Shown one piece after another: positions 1-9,412 of a stretch of 64,000 nucleotides of DNA. Positions within the stretch are counted from its first letter, which is position 1. Each line of letters opens with the position of its first letter. The notes beneath the pieces were generated by a model. That model worked only from the letters and a program-made list of their open reading frames with translations, ran no database searches and was not told the origin of the DNA. Location: the NCBI GenBank assembly GCA_904418995.1, contig CAJFQF010000005.1, positions 42,980 to 106,979 on the forward strand, written 5' to 3'. Source of the DNA: Heritagella_A intestinalis (lineage in GTDB: Bacteria; Bacillota; Clostridia; Oscillospirales; Acutalibacteraceae). The position numbers and the translations under genes were made by a program.

Positions 1-807
1 AAATCCGTCAATCACCGGTATTTTGAATTTTCCTGCCGCACTACCCGCGGCTACTCCTTCTTGGATGAGAAGATGAAATCCTATCTTCAGGGGAAAATTG
101 CCAGAGGCAAGGTGGACGCCTATGTGACGGTAGAGGCCCTGGAGACAGCCCAGGCCCAGGTGTTGGTGAACCATCCCCTGGCGGCGGGGTACGTTGGCGC
201 CTTGCGGGAATTGGCGGAACGCTATTCCCTGCAGGACGATATTTCCGTTTCCACAGTGGCCCGGTATGGGGATATTTTCTCCGTCCACAAGGCCCCGGAG
301 GATGAAGAGGCCGTGTGGGATTGTGTCCGCCAGGCGGCGGACGAGGCCCTGGAAAAGTTTTTGCAGATGCGGGAAACCGAAGGGGCCCGGATGAAAGAAG
401 ATGTGCTGGAACGGGCCCATACCATCCTGAAACTGGTAGACGCCATTGAGGAGCGTTCGCCTCAGACGGTGGCAGAATACCAGGAGCGATTGCGCCAGAA
501 AATCCAGGAGCTGCTGGGGGATACCCCGGTGGATGAGCAGCGGCTGCTCACGGAAGTGGCGGTGTTTGCCGACAAGGTGGCGGTAGCGGAAGAAACGGTG
601 CGTTTGCGCAGCCATTTTGACCAGCTTCGCCAGATGCTGGACTCCGGGGAACCTGTGGGCCGGAAGCTGGACTTTTTGGTGCAGGAAATGAACCGGGAGG
701 CCAACACCATCGGTTCTAAGGCAACGGATTCCCAGATTGCCTATATGGTAGTGGATATTAAAGCCGAAATTGAAAAAATTCGGGAACAGATTCAGAATAT
801 TGAGTGA
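1..807 (+). CDS. yicC: YicC family endoribonuclease, 3' part only
   Basis: The reading frame is already open at base 1, so the start lies upstream of the window; 268 codons are visible. The C-terminal half ends with the conserved DUF1732 pattern (LDFLVQEMNREANTIGSKA) typical of YicC/YloC proteins. YicC is an endoribonuclease family known in E. coli to act on small RNAs. The gene sits directly upstream of remA, gmk and rpoZ, which is the usual Firmicute order and supports the call. The first visible residues (KSVNHRYFEFSCR) match the N-terminal YicC domain, so only a short N-terminal piece is missing. Confidence 0.92.
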   Translation, partial: KSVNHRYFEFSCRTTRGYSFLDEKMKSYLQGKIARGKVDAYVTVEALETAQAQVLVNHPLAAGYVGALRELAERYSLQDDISVSTVARYGDIFSVHKAPEDEEAVWDCVRQAADEALEKFLQMRETEGARMKEDVLERAHTILKLVDAIEERSPQTVAEYQERLRQKIQELLGDTPVDEQRLLTEVAVFADKVAVAEETVRLRSHFDQLRQMLDSGEPVGRKLDFLVQEMNREANTIGSKATDSQIAYMVVDIKAEIEKIREQIQNIE

Positions 808-832
808 GCCGGAGGCCACAGGAGGAAAAAGA

Positions 833-1105
833 ATGAAACTGATCAACATCGGTTTTGGAAATATGGTTTCGGCCAACCGGCTGGTAGCGATTGTCAGCCC
901 GGAATCCGCCCCTATTAAGCGCATTATTCAGGACGCCAAAGAGCGGGGGACCTTAATCGACGCCACTTATGGACGCCGTACCCGGGCAGTTTTGGTCACA
1001 GACAGCGACCATGTAATCTTGTCGGCGGTGCAGCCGGAAACGGTGGCAAACCGCCTCAACGACCGTGATGAAGAAATTACAGACGAGGAGCTGGATGAGG
1101 AATGA
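833..1105 (+). CDS. remA: RemA family (DUF370) DNA-binding regulator
   Basis: A 90-residue protein beginning MKLINIGFGNMV, the hallmark N-terminus of RemA/DUF370. In Bacillus subtilis RemA is a small DNA-binding protein that activates biofilm-matrix operons; the role here is inferred. ATG at 833 is chosen because a clean AGGAGG site lies at 820-825 and because family members begin here; an upstream in-frame ATG at 770 lies inside yicC. The basic stretch YGRRTRAV is the likely DNA contact region. Its stop overlaps the gmk start by four bases, so the two are co-translated. Confidence 0.93.
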   Translation: MKLINIGFGNMVSANRLVAIVSPESAPIKRIIQDAKERGTLIDATYGRRTRAVLVTDSDHVILSAVQPETVANRLNDRDEEITDEELDEE

Positions 1106-1710
1106 GTAAAGGAGTTCTGCTGGTGATTTCCGCCCCCTCCGGGGCTGGAAAAGGGACGATTATCAAGCGTCTGATGGATGATGACCGGAGCCTGAAGCTC
1201 TCGGTTTCCGCCACTACCCGGGCGCCACGTCCCGGTGAGATTGACGGCGAGGATTATTTCTTCTTGAGCCGGGAAGAATTTGACGACCTGGTAAAGAACG
1301 GCGAGATGCTGGAACACGCCGAGTATGTGGGCAACTGCTACGGCACTCCCAAGGGGCCGGTAGAGAGCTGGCTGGAGGATGGCCAGGATGTCATTCTGGA
1401 AATCGACGTCCAGGGCGGCCAGCAGGTGAAGAAGATTATGCCCGAGTGCGTGAGCATCTTCATCCTGCCCCCCTCCATGAAAGAGCTGGAAAACCGCCTG
1501 CGCGGCCGGAGCACGGAAATGGACGCGGTAGTGGACGCCCGTCTCCAGGCGGCCCGGGAGGAAGTCCGCCATGCGGAGGAATATGATTATGTGGTAATCA
1601 ACGATACCGTGGACAAGGCCGTGGAGGATATCAAAACCATTATTGCTGCGGAAAAGCACCGCTTTATCCGCGTAAGTTCTATTGTAGAAAGGGTGTTGAT
1701 TGATGCTTAA
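1102..1710 (+). CDS. gmk: Guanylate kinase
   Basis: Phosphorylates GMP to GDP with ATP in the cytoplasm, feeding GTP and (p)ppGpp pools. The P-loop SGAGKGT lies at residues 13-19, followed by the GMP-binding region (TTRAPRPGEIDGEDYFF). The length of 202 residues is normal. The start overlaps the remA stop (ATGA) and the 3' end overlaps the first codons of rpoZ, so remA, gmk and rpoZ form a tight operon, the common Firmicute arrangement. Confidence 0.98.
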   Translation: MSKGVLLVISAPSGAGKGTIIKRLMDDDRSLKLSVSATTRAPRPGEIDGEDYFFLSREEFDDLVKNGEMLEHAEYVGNCYGTPKGPVESWLEDGQDVILEIDVQGGQQVKKIMPECVSIFILPPSMKELENRLRGRSTEMDAVVDARLQAAREEVRHAEEYDYVVINDTVDKAVEDIKTIIAAEKHRFIRVSSIVERVLIDA

Positions 1711-2005
1711 ACCGTCTGCCAACATTGTGGACTGCCCTTACAGCAGCCGTTATGCCCTGGTGGCCGCCGTGGCTAAGAGAGCCCGGCAGATTGCACAGGA
1801 AGCGGAGGATGCCCATCAGATTTTGATTCAAAAGCCGGTGGAGCTGGCGGTGCGGGACTTTGTGGAACACCGCTGCATCATTGTGGAGCCGGACCCCGAT
1901 GCGCTGGAGGAGGAAGAAGAGGACATGGTTCAGGAGCCGGAAGAGGCTGCGGCTGAAGCCGGGGAAGAAGCCCCTGCCGAGGCCCCGGAAGAACCTGCGG
2001 AATAA
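1703..2005 (+). CDS. rpoZ: RNA polymerase omega subunit
   Basis: A 100-residue protein whose first 65 residues match RpoZ (MLKPS, then SSRYALVAAVAKRARQIA, then KPVELAVRDF). Omega helps fold and assemble the beta' subunit. The ATG at 1703 is preferred over the adjacent TTG at 1700; GAAAGGG at 1687-1693 is the ribosome site. The C-terminal 35 residues are a very acidic Glu/Ala/Pro-rich tail, which is longer than the minimal omega fold and probably disordered. It overlaps the end of gmk by eight bases. Confidence 0.93.
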   Translation: MLKPSANIVDCPYSSRYALVAAVAKRARQIAQEAEDAHQILIQKPVELAVRDFVEHRCIIVEPDPDALEEEEEDMVQEPEEAAAEAGEEAPAEAPEEPAE

Positions 2006-2036
2006 AGCCTCCTGAGCCGGTATGGTTCCGGCAGGA

Positions 2037-2063
2037 CCCCTGCGGAGGTTTCGCAGGGGTTTT
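2037..2063 (+). terminator. Intrinsic terminator after rpoZ
   Basis: Stem CCCCTGCG (2037-2044) pairs with CGCAGGGG (2052-2059) and is followed by TTTTCTC. It closes the yicC-remA-gmk-rpoZ unit just upstream of priA. Confidence 0.8.
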
Positions 2064-2086
2064 CTCTATTTCTGGAAGAAAGGCAG

Positions 2087-4549
2087 GTGAGCGGGTTGGG
2101 TCAGTGGTTTGCCAAGGTGGCCGTGGAAAATACCGTCTTTCATTTTGACAAGGCTTTCGATTACCAGGTTCCTCTGGAGATGGAAGAATCTATTCGGCCG
2201 GGATGCCGGGTGCTGGTGCCTTTTGGGGCCGGCGGGAAAACCCGGTTGGGCATGGTGCTGGCTTTAACCCGGGAGCAGGCCTATGACAAGCTCAAGCCTC
2301 TGCGGGCCCTTCTGGATGAAGAACCTCTTCTCAGCGAGGAGTTTCTGCGGTTGGTTCCCTGGCTCAAGGAACGGTATTTCTGCACGCTGTTTGAAGCGGT
2401 TAAGCTGCTTTTGCCGGTGGGGATGAATTACCGGCTGTACCGGCAGGTTTCCCTTTCTCCCAGTTTTACCAATTTCGATCGAGAAGATTTTTCCGATTTG
2501 CAGTGGCAGATTCTCACCCGCCTGCGGGCCTGCCGGAAACCGCCGGAGCTGGGGGCTTTTTTGAGCCAGTGCGGCATTTCCGCCGACTGTCAGGAGTTTC
2601 TGGATTTGGAAAAGCGGGGTGTCCTCACCCTGTCAGAAGAGGCGGCCCGGCAGATTGGGGACGCCACGGTGCGCATGGCCCGGGCTGTGGAGGAGTTGCC
2701 GGAGGGGGTCAAGCTCAGCGCCCGGCAGCAGGAAGTCTATCGAGTGCTCCGGGAAGCAGGGCCGGTTTCCGTGCGGGAGGTGTGCTATTTTACCGGGGTA
2801 ACGCCGGCGGTGGTGACGGCCCTGGTAAAAAAGGGCGGCGCCGAGCTCTTTGAGCAGGAAGTCTACCGCAGCCCCCTGGAAGCGGTGGACCTTCCGGATA
2901 CGCCGCAGGAAATCCGCCTCACCCAGGAGCAGGAAGCGGCTTTCCAATCCCTCTATGCCCAGTATCGAGAGGGGAAAGGGGGCGTCTCCCTGCTGTATGG
3001 CGTCACCGGCAGCGGCAAAACCCAGGTGTTCCTGCGGCTGATCGATCAAGTCCACGGGGAGGGCCGGGGCGTTATCGTCATGGTGCCGGAAATTTCCCTG
3101 ACCCCCCAGACCATTGCCCTGTTTCAAAAGCGCTATGGGCAGGAAGTGGCGGTGTTCCACAGCGGCCTCTCGTTAGGAGAGCGGCTGGACGAGTGGAAAC
3201 GCATCCGGGAGGGGAAGGCCTCCATCGCCATCGGCACCCGGTCGGCGGTGTTCGCGCCCTTTCGGGATTTGGGCCTGATTGTGCTGGACGAGGAACAGGA
3301 ATCCACCTATAAATCCGAATCCTCTCCCCGGTATCACGCCCGGGATGTGGCCAAGTTCCGCTGCGCCTATCACAAGGCCCTGTGCGTGCTGGCTTCTGCC
3401 ACGCCTTCTGTGGAGAGCTTTTATCTGGCCAAGCGGGGGCGGTATACCCTCAACGGCCTTCACAACCGGTACGGCCCGGCCAGGCTCCCCCAGGTGGAGA
3501 TCATCGATATGAATCGGGAGCTGGAAGCGGGGAATACCACCAGTTTCAGTGCGCCTTTGGCCCGGGCTTTGCAGGAAAATGCGGCGGCAGGCCGGCAGTC
3601 CATTGTGCTGCTGAACCGCCGGGGATATCACACCTTTGCCGCTTGCCGGGCCTGCGGGGAAGTGGTCACCTGCCCCCATTGCAGTATTTCCCTAACATAC
3701 CACACCGCCAATCACCGGCTGGTCTGCCACTACTGCGGCTATTCCACCCCCTTTACTCCGGAGTGCCCTTCCTGTCATCTGCCGGAGGTGCGCTATTCGG
3801 GTACCGGTACCCAGCGCGCCGAGGAGGAGCTCCGGGAATTGCTGCCGGAGGCTTCTATCCTGCGGCTGGACACCGATACCACCATGGCCCGCTATGCCTA
3901 CGAAAAGAAGCTCCGGGCCTTTGCCCGGGGAGAATACGATTTGATTGTGGGCACCCAGATGGTGGCCAAGGGCCTGGACTTTGAAAATGTCACCCTGGTG
4001 GGGGTGCTGGGGGCCGACCAGATGCTCTACAACGACGATTTTCGCAGCAATGAGCGGGCCTTTGACCTGCTCACCCAGGTGGTGGGGCGCTCCGGCCGGG
4101 GCAAATATCCGGGCCGGGCCATGATTCAGACCTTCACCCCGGAAAACCCCACGTTCCAGCTGGCGGCCCGGCAGGATTACGAGACTTTTTATGAAAACGA
4201 AATCCAGTTCCGCCGCGCTATGCTCTATCCGCCCTTTGCGGATATTTTGGTGGTGGGCTTTTTAGGGGAGCAGGAGGAAACCGTGCGGCAGGCCAGTTTT
4301 TGGTTTTTGTCCCGTCTGCAGCAGGTAGCCTCCTCGGAGTATGCCCATCTGCCCATGCGGGTGCTGCGGCCCTCCCCGGCCGCGGTGGCCAAGGTCAGCA
4401 ACCGGTACCGCTATAAGCTCATTGTCAAGTGCCGGAACACCCGGGAGCTTCGGGAGCTGGTTTCCCGATTGCTGCTGGAATTCTCCAAGGAAAAGGCTTA
4501 TGCCCGGGTAACAGCTTTCGCTGACTGCAACCCGGACAGCATTTTGTAA
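2087..4549 (+). CDS. priA: Primosomal protein N' (replication restart helicase PriA)
   Basis: An 820-residue superfamily-2 DNA helicase that recognises stalled forks and reloads the replicative helicase. Seen in order: the N-terminal 3'BD domain (VAVENTVFHFDKAFDYQVP), Walker A GVTGSGKT at 305-312, a Walker B box at 401 reading DEEQ rather than the more common DEEH, and the cysteine-rich zinc module (CRACGEVVTCPHC, CHYC, CPSC) inserted between the helicase lobes. The GTG at 2087 follows AAGGCAGGTG. It starts a run with def and fmt, as in many Firmicutes, although coaBC, which often separates rpoZ and priA, is absent. Confidence 0.97.
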   Translation: MSGLGQWFAKVAVENTVFHFDKAFDYQVPLEMEESIRPGCRVLVPFGAGGKTRLGMVLALTREQAYDKLKPLRALLDEEPLLSEEFLRLVPWLKERYFCTLFEAVKLLLPVGMNYRLYRQVSLSPSFTNFDREDFSDLQWQILTRLRACRKPPELGAFLSQCGISADCQEFLDLEKRGVLTLSEEAARQIGDATVRMARAVEELPEGVKLSARQQEVYRVLREAGPVSVREVCYFTGVTPAVVTALVKKGGAELFEQEVYRSPLEAVDLPDTPQEIRLTQEQEAAFQSLYAQYREGKGGVSLLYGVTGSGKTQVFLRLIDQVHGEGRGVIVMVPEISLTPQTIALFQKRYGQEVAVFHSGLSLGERLDEWKRIREGKASIAIGTRSAVFAPFRDLGLIVLDEEQESTYKSESSPRYHARDVAKFRCAYHKALCVLASATPSVESFYLAKRGRYTLNGLHNRYGPARLPQVEIIDMNRELEAGNTTSFSAPLARALQENAAAGRQSIVLLNRRGYHTFAACRACGEVVTCPHCSISLTYHTANHRLVCHYCGYSTPFTPECPSCHLPEVRYSGTGTQRAEEELRELLPEASILRLDTDTTMARYAYEKKLRAFARGEYDLIVGTQMVAKGLDFENVTLVGVLGADQMLYNDDFRSNERAFDLLTQVVGRSGRGKYPGRAMIQTFTPENPTFQLAARQDYETFYENEIQFRRAMLYPPFADILVVGFLGEQEETVRQASFWFLSRLQQVASSEYAHLPMRVLRPSPAAVAKVSNRYRYKLIVKCRNTRELRELVSRLLLEFSKEKAYARVTAFADCNPDSIL

Positions 4550-4692
4550 AGCAGGCGGCGTTTCTAATCTGTGCAGGGAAATTTTACAGAGAAAAAGAGA
4601 GCGGGTTGAAATACAGCCCCATTTGAGAATATACGATTGACAATGCAAAAAAATCGTGATGATTTTTAAAATTTTTAAAGGAGTGGACACAA

Positions 4693-5163
4693 ATGGCAAT
4701 TCGCAATATTGTAAAATTTGGAGAAGAAGTCCTCAATAAAAAGTGCCGCCCGGTGGAGAAGTTCGACCAGAAGCTGGCCATTCTCCTGGACGATATGAAA
4801 GAGACCCTCTATGACGCGGACGGCGTGGGCCTTGCCGCCCCTCAGGTGGGCATCCTTCGCCGGGTAGTGGTCATTGACGACGGCAGCGGCCTGCTGGAAC
4901 TCATCAATCCGGAGATTCTGGAAACCAGTAAGGAGACCCAGATCGATGCGGAGGGCTGCCTTTCCAATCCCGGTCAATACGGTATGGTGGAGCGCCCCTA
5001 CCGGGTAAAGGTCCGCGCCCAGGACCGCAACGGCAACTGGTTTGAAAAAGAGGGCGAGGGCCTTCTGGCTCGGGCCTTCTGCCACGAGCTGGACCATCTG
5101 GAGGGTATCCTCTTTACCAGCCGCGCCAGCCGGATGCTCTCGGTGGACGAGCTGCAGGGCTGA
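4693..5163 (+). CDS. def: Peptide deformylase
   Basis: Removes the formyl group from nascent N-terminal methionine. All three metal-site motifs are present: GVGLAAPQVG, EGCLS with Cys89, and HELDH with His131, Glu132 and His135. The length, 156 residues, is normal. The ATG follows AAGGAGTGG. The 143-bp gap upstream holds TTGACA at 4637-4642 with only a weak GATGAT fifteen bases later, so a promoter there is possible but not clear. The substrate-making gene fmt follows. Confidence 0.98.
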   Translation: MAIRNIVKFGEEVLNKKCRPVEKFDQKLAILLDDMKETLYDADGVGLAAPQVGILRRVVVIDDGSGLLELINPEILETSKETQIDAEGCLSNPGQYGMVERPYRVKVRAQDRNGNWFEKEGEGLLARAFCHELDHLEGILFTSRASRMLSVDELQG

Positions 5164-5223
5164 TGGCCGGCCAGCGGGCAGACTGCCCGGCTGCTTCTAT
5201 CACAGAAAGGAATGGTATGCACC

Positions 5224-6147
5224 ATGAAAATCGTATTTATGGGCACGCCGGATTTTGCGGTGCCCTGTTTGCAGGCGCTGCTGGATGCCGGCCATGAGGT
5301 CTGCGGGGTGTTCACCCAGCCGGATAAGCCCAAAGGCCGTAAATATACCCTGACCCCGCCTCCGGTGAAGGAGCTGGCTTTGCAGCGGGGGTTGCCGGTG
5401 TATCAGCCTAACACCCTGCGCACCGGGGAAGCCTATGAGATTTTGAAGGAGCTGGCCCCGGAGCTCATTGTTGTGGTTGCTTATGGAAAGCTCTTGCCCA
5501 AGGAGATTTTGGAGCTGCCCCCTATGGGCTGCGTCAACGTCCACGGCTCCCTGCTCCCCAAATACCGGGGAGCGGCGCCTATTCAGTGGGCGGTACTCAA
5601 CGGCGACAAGACCACCGGCGTCACCACCATGTATATGGCCGAGGGGATGGATACCGGTGACATTCTCCTGAAAGCGGAGACGGAGATTCCCCCGGAGGAG
5701 ACATCCGGGGAGCTCTTTGACCGGCTCAAAATCATGGGCGCCCAGCTGCTGATTCGGACCATTGACGGCCTGGCGCGCCACCAGATTACCCCCATCCCCC
5801 AGAAGGAGGAAGAGGCCACCCACGTTTCCATGCTCACCAAGGAGATTTCCCCCATTGATTGGAACACTTCTGCCTGGGAGGTTCACAACAAGGTTCGGGG
5901 TCTGAATCCCTGGCCCTCGGCGGTCACCACCTTCCGGGGCAAGGGCCTGAAAATCCACCGTACCCAGCCTTTCCCGGAAAAGAATGGCCAGCCCGGCAAG
6001 GCCTTTTCGGAAAACGGGGAGTTTTTCGTCTACTGCGGCCAAGGAGCTGTCCAGCTTTTGGAGGTCCAGGCGGAAAACGGCAAGCGCATGGCAGGCAAGG
6101 CCTTTTTGCTGGGGCATCCTCTGGATGAAGCTGCCATTTTGGGGTAA
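5224..6147 (+). CDS. fmt: Methionyl-tRNA formyltransferase
   Basis: Transfers a formyl group from 10-formyl-THF to initiator Met-tRNA. The protein opens MKIVFMGTPDFA, the family signature, and carries the catalytic HGSLLPKYRGAAP and MDTGD motifs; 307 residues is the usual size. An in-frame ATG at 5212 lies one base after the GAAAGG ribosome site and is too close, so 5224 is chosen. It forms the usual def-fmt pair and is followed by the yugP-type peptidase and rsmB. Confidence 0.97.
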   Translation: MKIVFMGTPDFAVPCLQALLDAGHEVCGVFTQPDKPKGRKYTLTPPPVKELALQRGLPVYQPNTLRTGEAYEILKELAPELIVVVAYGKLLPKEILELPPMGCVNVHGSLLPKYRGAAPIQWAVLNGDKTTGVTTMYMAEGMDTGDILLKAETEIPPEETSGELFDRLKIMGAQLLIRTIDGLARHQITPIPQKEEEATHVSMLTKEISPIDWNTSAWEVHNKVRGLNPWPSAVTTFRGKGLKIHRTQPFPEKNGQPGKAFSENGEFFVYCGQGAVQLLEVQAENGKRMAGKAFLLGHPLDEAAILG

Positions 6148-6197
6148 AATAAGGCAGAGTGCCTTCCCATCACCACCAAGGAAAGGAATGGATTGTT

Positions 6198-6902
6198 ATG
6201 GGGTATCTCTATTTTAATTTTCAATATCTGTTATTTATGCTGCCTGCGGTGGCCCTTTCGTTCATCGCCCAGGTCATGGTGAAATCCACTTTTAGCCGTT
6301 ATTCCCGGGTGATGAACCGCCGGGGGATGACCGGGGCCATGGCAGCGGAGCAGGTGCTTTGGGCCAATCACGTGCCGGGGATCCAGTTCCGGCATATTTC
6401 CGGGAACCTCAGCGACCACTTTGACCCTCGGAGCCGCACCATCGCCTTGTCTGACGGGGTGTACAACCAGGCTACCATCGCGGCGGTGGGCGTGGCCGCT
6501 CACGAGGCCGGCCACGCTGTGCAGCATGAGCAGGGTTATTGGCCCATCCGGGTGCGCAGCGCTCTGGTGCCGGTGACCCAGATTGGCTCCAACCTGGCGA
6601 CGCCCCTGATTCTCATCGGCCTGATTCTGCCGGTGCAGTACGATTTCGTCATCTACCTGGGCATTGCCCTTTACTGCCTGGTAGTGCTGTTCCAGGTGGT
6701 GACTTTGCCGGTAGAGTTCAATGCCAGCGCCCGGGCCATCCGCGCCCTGGAAGAGGGCGGCATCCTGGACGGGGAAGAGCTTCGGGGCGCGAAAAAGGTG
6801 CTGCGGGCGGCGGCCCTCACGTATCTGGCTGCTGCTTTCTCCGCTCTGCTCTCGGTGCTGTATTATCTCATGATTGCCGGAAACAGGAGGAATCGTTCTT
6901 GA
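6198..6902 (+). CDS. YugP-type zinc metallopeptidase, membrane-bound
   Basis: A 234-residue integral membrane protein of the neutral zinc metallopeptidase family 2 (PF04298, YugP). An N-terminal membrane segment (residues 4-25) is followed by a cytosolic or external loop, the zinc site HEAGH near residue 100, and further hydrophobic helices in the second half. The substrate is unknown. ATG 6198 is preceded by AAGGAAAGGAA. The last four bases overlap the TTG start of rsmB, which implies translational coupling; the position between fmt and rsmB is a conserved clostridial order. Confidence 0.88.
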   Translation: MGYLYFNFQYLLFMLPAVALSFIAQVMVKSTFSRYSRVMNRRGMTGAMAAEQVLWANHVPGIQFRHISGNLSDHFDPRSRTIALSDGVYNQATIAAVGVAAHEAGHAVQHEQGYWPIRVRSALVPVTQIGSNLATPLILIGLILPVQYDFVIYLGIALYCLVVLFQVVTLPVEFNASARAIRALEEGGILDGEELRGAKKVLRAAALTYLAAAFSALLSVLYYLMIAGNRRNRS

Positions 6903-8233
6903 AGAAAGCCGACGCCCGCACCGCTGCCTTGCAGGCCCTTTTGCAGGTAGAGGAAAGCGAGGGCTATTCCAATATTGTTATTGATAAGACCATCCGCCGC
7001 CTGGAGCTGGATTCCCGGGAGGCCGGGCTGGCTTCGGCCCTGTTCTATGGGGTGCTGGAAAAGCGCATTGCCTTGGATTGGGCTTTGGGCCGCTTTTCCA
7101 AAAAGCCCATAGAAAAGCTGGATGTCCCGGTTCGGGAGCTGCTGCGCCTGGGGGCCTATCAGATCTTTTTTATGGATAAGATTCCCGATTCCGCAGCCGT
7201 TAACGAGGCGGTCAACGGTTGCCGCCAGGCAGGCAAGGCCAGCGCTGCGGGGTTTGTCAATGGAGTGCTCCGGAGCCTTCTGCGGCAAAAGGATTCCCTG
7301 CCTTGGCCCAAAGAGGGGGATGAGGCCCTTTCCATCCGGTATGGCTGTCCGGTTCACTGGATTCGCTTTTGGAAGAAGGCCTACGGAGAAGCCTTTTGCC
7401 TCCGGATGCTGGAATCTCTGGAGCAGCCCGCTCCCCTGTATGCCCGGGTGAATCCTCTCCGGGGGAGTTTGGAGGAATTCCTCCAAAAGGCCGCGGAAGA
7501 GGGGTTGGAGGCGGAGACAGTGCCCGGCTTTCCCATGGCGGTCCGGCTCTGCCATACGGGGGCCGTGGCGGATTCTTCCCTGTACCAGCAAGGCTGGTTT
7601 CACGTCCAGGACCTTTCCTCCCAGTTCTGCTGTCGGGTAGGGGAGGTGCGGCCCGGTATAACGGCGGCGGATGTGTGCGCCGCGCCGGGAGGAAAGTCCT
7701 TTACCATTGGGGAAGAAATGGAAAACCGGGGAACTCTTTATTCCTACGACCTCTATAAAGGAAAAGTGGGGCTGATTCGTTCCGGAGCACAGCGGCTGGG
7801 CCTTAGCTGCATCCAAGCGGCTGTGCGGGACGCGGCAAAGCCATCCTTCTCCCCGGAGCCTATAGATGTGGTGTTCTGCGACGCCCCCTGTTCCGGGCTG
7901 GGCATCCTCCGGCGGAAACCGGAGATCCGCTATAAAAAGCCCGAGAGCTTGCGGGGACTGCCGGAAATCCAGCGGCAGATTTTAGACGCCTCTGCCAAGC
8001 TGGTGCAGGAGGGCGGTCGGCTGGTGTACTCCACCTGTACCCTGAACCCGGCGGAAAACGGCGATGTGGCGGAATGGTTCCTGGAAGCCCACCCGGATTT
8101 TGCCCCCGTCCCCATCCAAATTCCCCAGGGCATGGCCCGGACAGTGACAGAGCCGCCCCACCATTTCACCCTGACGCCTTTTTCCTGCGGGACAGACGGT
8201 TTCTTTGTGGCCGCGTTCCAAAAAAGAGGATAA
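6899..8233 (+). CDS. rsmB: 16S rRNA m5C967 methyltransferase RsmB
   Basis: A 444-residue SAM-dependent rRNA methyltransferase. Residues 1-130 form a NusB-like RNA-binding domain (KADARTAALQALLQVEE). The catalytic half shows the SAM motif ADVCAAPGGKS, then DAPCSGLGILRRKPE and the second cysteine motif STCTLNPAEN. The frame is open far upstream, but TTG at 6899 is the start because AGGAGG (6885-6890) is eight bases away and the family begins there. It overlaps the preceding peptidase gene by four bases. Confidence 0.95.
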   Translation: MKKADARTAALQALLQVEESEGYSNIVIDKTIRRLELDSREAGLASALFYGVLEKRIALDWALGRFSKKPIEKLDVPVRELLRLGAYQIFFMDKIPDSAAVNEAVNGCRQAGKASAAGFVNGVLRSLLRQKDSLPWPKEGDEALSIRYGCPVHWIRFWKKAYGEAFCLRMLESLEQPAPLYARVNPLRGSLEEFLQKAAEEGLEAETVPGFPMAVRLCHTGAVADSSLYQQGWFHVQDLSSQFCCRVGEVRPGITAADVCAAPGGKSFTIGEEMENRGTLYSYDLYKGKVGLIRSGAQRLGLSCIQAAVRDAAKPSFSPEPIDVVFCDAPCSGLGILRRKPEIRYKKPESLRGLPEIQRQILDASAKLVQEGGRLVYSTCTLNPAENGDVAEWFLEAHPDFAPVPIQIPQGMARTVTEPPHHFTLTPFSCGTDGFFVAAFQKRG

Positions 8234-8257
8234 GGTTCCCTTGAGGAGGAGACAGCA

Positions 8258-9325
8258 ATGGAAAAGCACGACGCTTTGAAAATCGATATAAAATCCCTGA
8301 CTCTGCAAGAACTGCAGGAGGCCTTCCGGGCGGAGGGGCTGCCGGCTTTTAGAAGCAAACAGGTGTATCAGTGGCTCCATCGTGGGGCGGTTTCCTTTGA
8401 CGATATGTCGAATATTTCCAAGGAGCTTCGCAGCAGTTTGAACAAAAAATATTACATATCTGTAGCATCCATTGAAAAGAAACGGGTTTCCATGTATGAT
8501 AATACAGTGAAGTACCTGTTTCGGCTCCATGACGGCCAGTATGTGGAATCCGTGCTCATGGAGTACCACCACGGCTACTCGATATGTATTTCTACCCAGG
8601 CCGGATGCAAAATGGGCTGTACCTTCTGCGCCACCGGCCAGGGAGGCTGGTTCCGGGATTTGACTCCCTCGGAAATGCTGGCCCAGATTCAGGCGGCCCA
8701 GCAGGATTCCGGTCATCGGGTCTCCAATATCGTCCTGATGGGCATGGGGGAGCCGCTGGATAACTATGAAAACGTCCTGCGGTTTCTGGAATTGGTGTCC
8801 TCTGATGAGGGGATGAATATCGGCGCCCGGCATATTTCCTTGTCTACCTGTGGGTTGGTAGACAAAATTTATGATTTGGCAGACAAGAAGCTACAGGTCA
8901 CCCTTTCGGTGTCTCTCCACGCCCCCAACGACCAGATCCGTTCCCGCACCATGCCGGTAAACCGCAAGTGGAATGTAGAAGCCCTGTTAAAGGCCTGCCG
9001 GTATTATGCGGAGACCACCCACCGGCGCATTTCCTTTGAATACGCCATGATTCGGGGCGTCAACGACACCGATGCCTGCGCACAGGAGCTGGCGCAGAAG
9101 CTCAAGGGGATGCTCTGCCACGTGAACCTGATTCCGGTGAACGATGTGACCGGCGCCCATTACCACAAGAGCACCCGGGAGCGGCTGCAGCGGTTTAGCC
9201 ATATTTTAGAAGAAAAGGGAATCCCTGTAACGGTGCGCCGGACTTTGGGCGCGGATATTGAAGCCTCCTGCGGGCAGCTGCGGGGGAAACATCAGAAAGA
9301 GGCAGGGCAGACAATTGAGAAGTAA
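8258..9325 (+). CDS. rlmN: Dual-specificity 23S rRNA/tRNA adenosine C2-methyltransferase RlmN
   Basis: A radical SAM enzyme that methylates A2503 of 23S rRNA and A37 of some tRNAs. The iron-sulfur motif CKMGCTFC has its cysteines at 117, 121 and 124, followed by GMGEPLDNYENV. The C-terminal ASCGQL carries the conserved cysteine that takes part in catalysis. The length is 355 residues. It follows rsmB by 24 bp with AGGAGGA as ribosome site, so the two rRNA-modifying genes are probably one unit. Confidence 0.98.
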   Translation: MEKHDALKIDIKSLTLQELQEAFRAEGLPAFRSKQVYQWLHRGAVSFDDMSNISKELRSSLNKKYYISVASIEKKRVSMYDNTVKYLFRLHDGQYVESVLMEYHHGYSICISTQAGCKMGCTFCATGQGGWFRDLTPSEMLAQIQAAQQDSGHRVSNIVLMGMGEPLDNYENVLRFLELVSSDEGMNIGARHISLSTCGLVDKIYDLADKKLQVTLSVSLHAPNDQIRSRTMPVNRKWNVEALLKACRYYAETTHRRISFEYAMIRGVNDTDACAQELAQKLKGMLCHVNLIPVNDVTGAHYHKSTRERLQRFSHILEEKGIPVTVRRTLGADIEASCGQLRGKHQKEAGQTIEK

Positions 9326-9412
9326 AGTTTCCTACGCTGGATTTTGCGTTTCCAGATTTGCCAAAGCCAGCGTGATACCCAAGTTCCTGCAAGAAAGGAT
9401 GGGTCATTACCT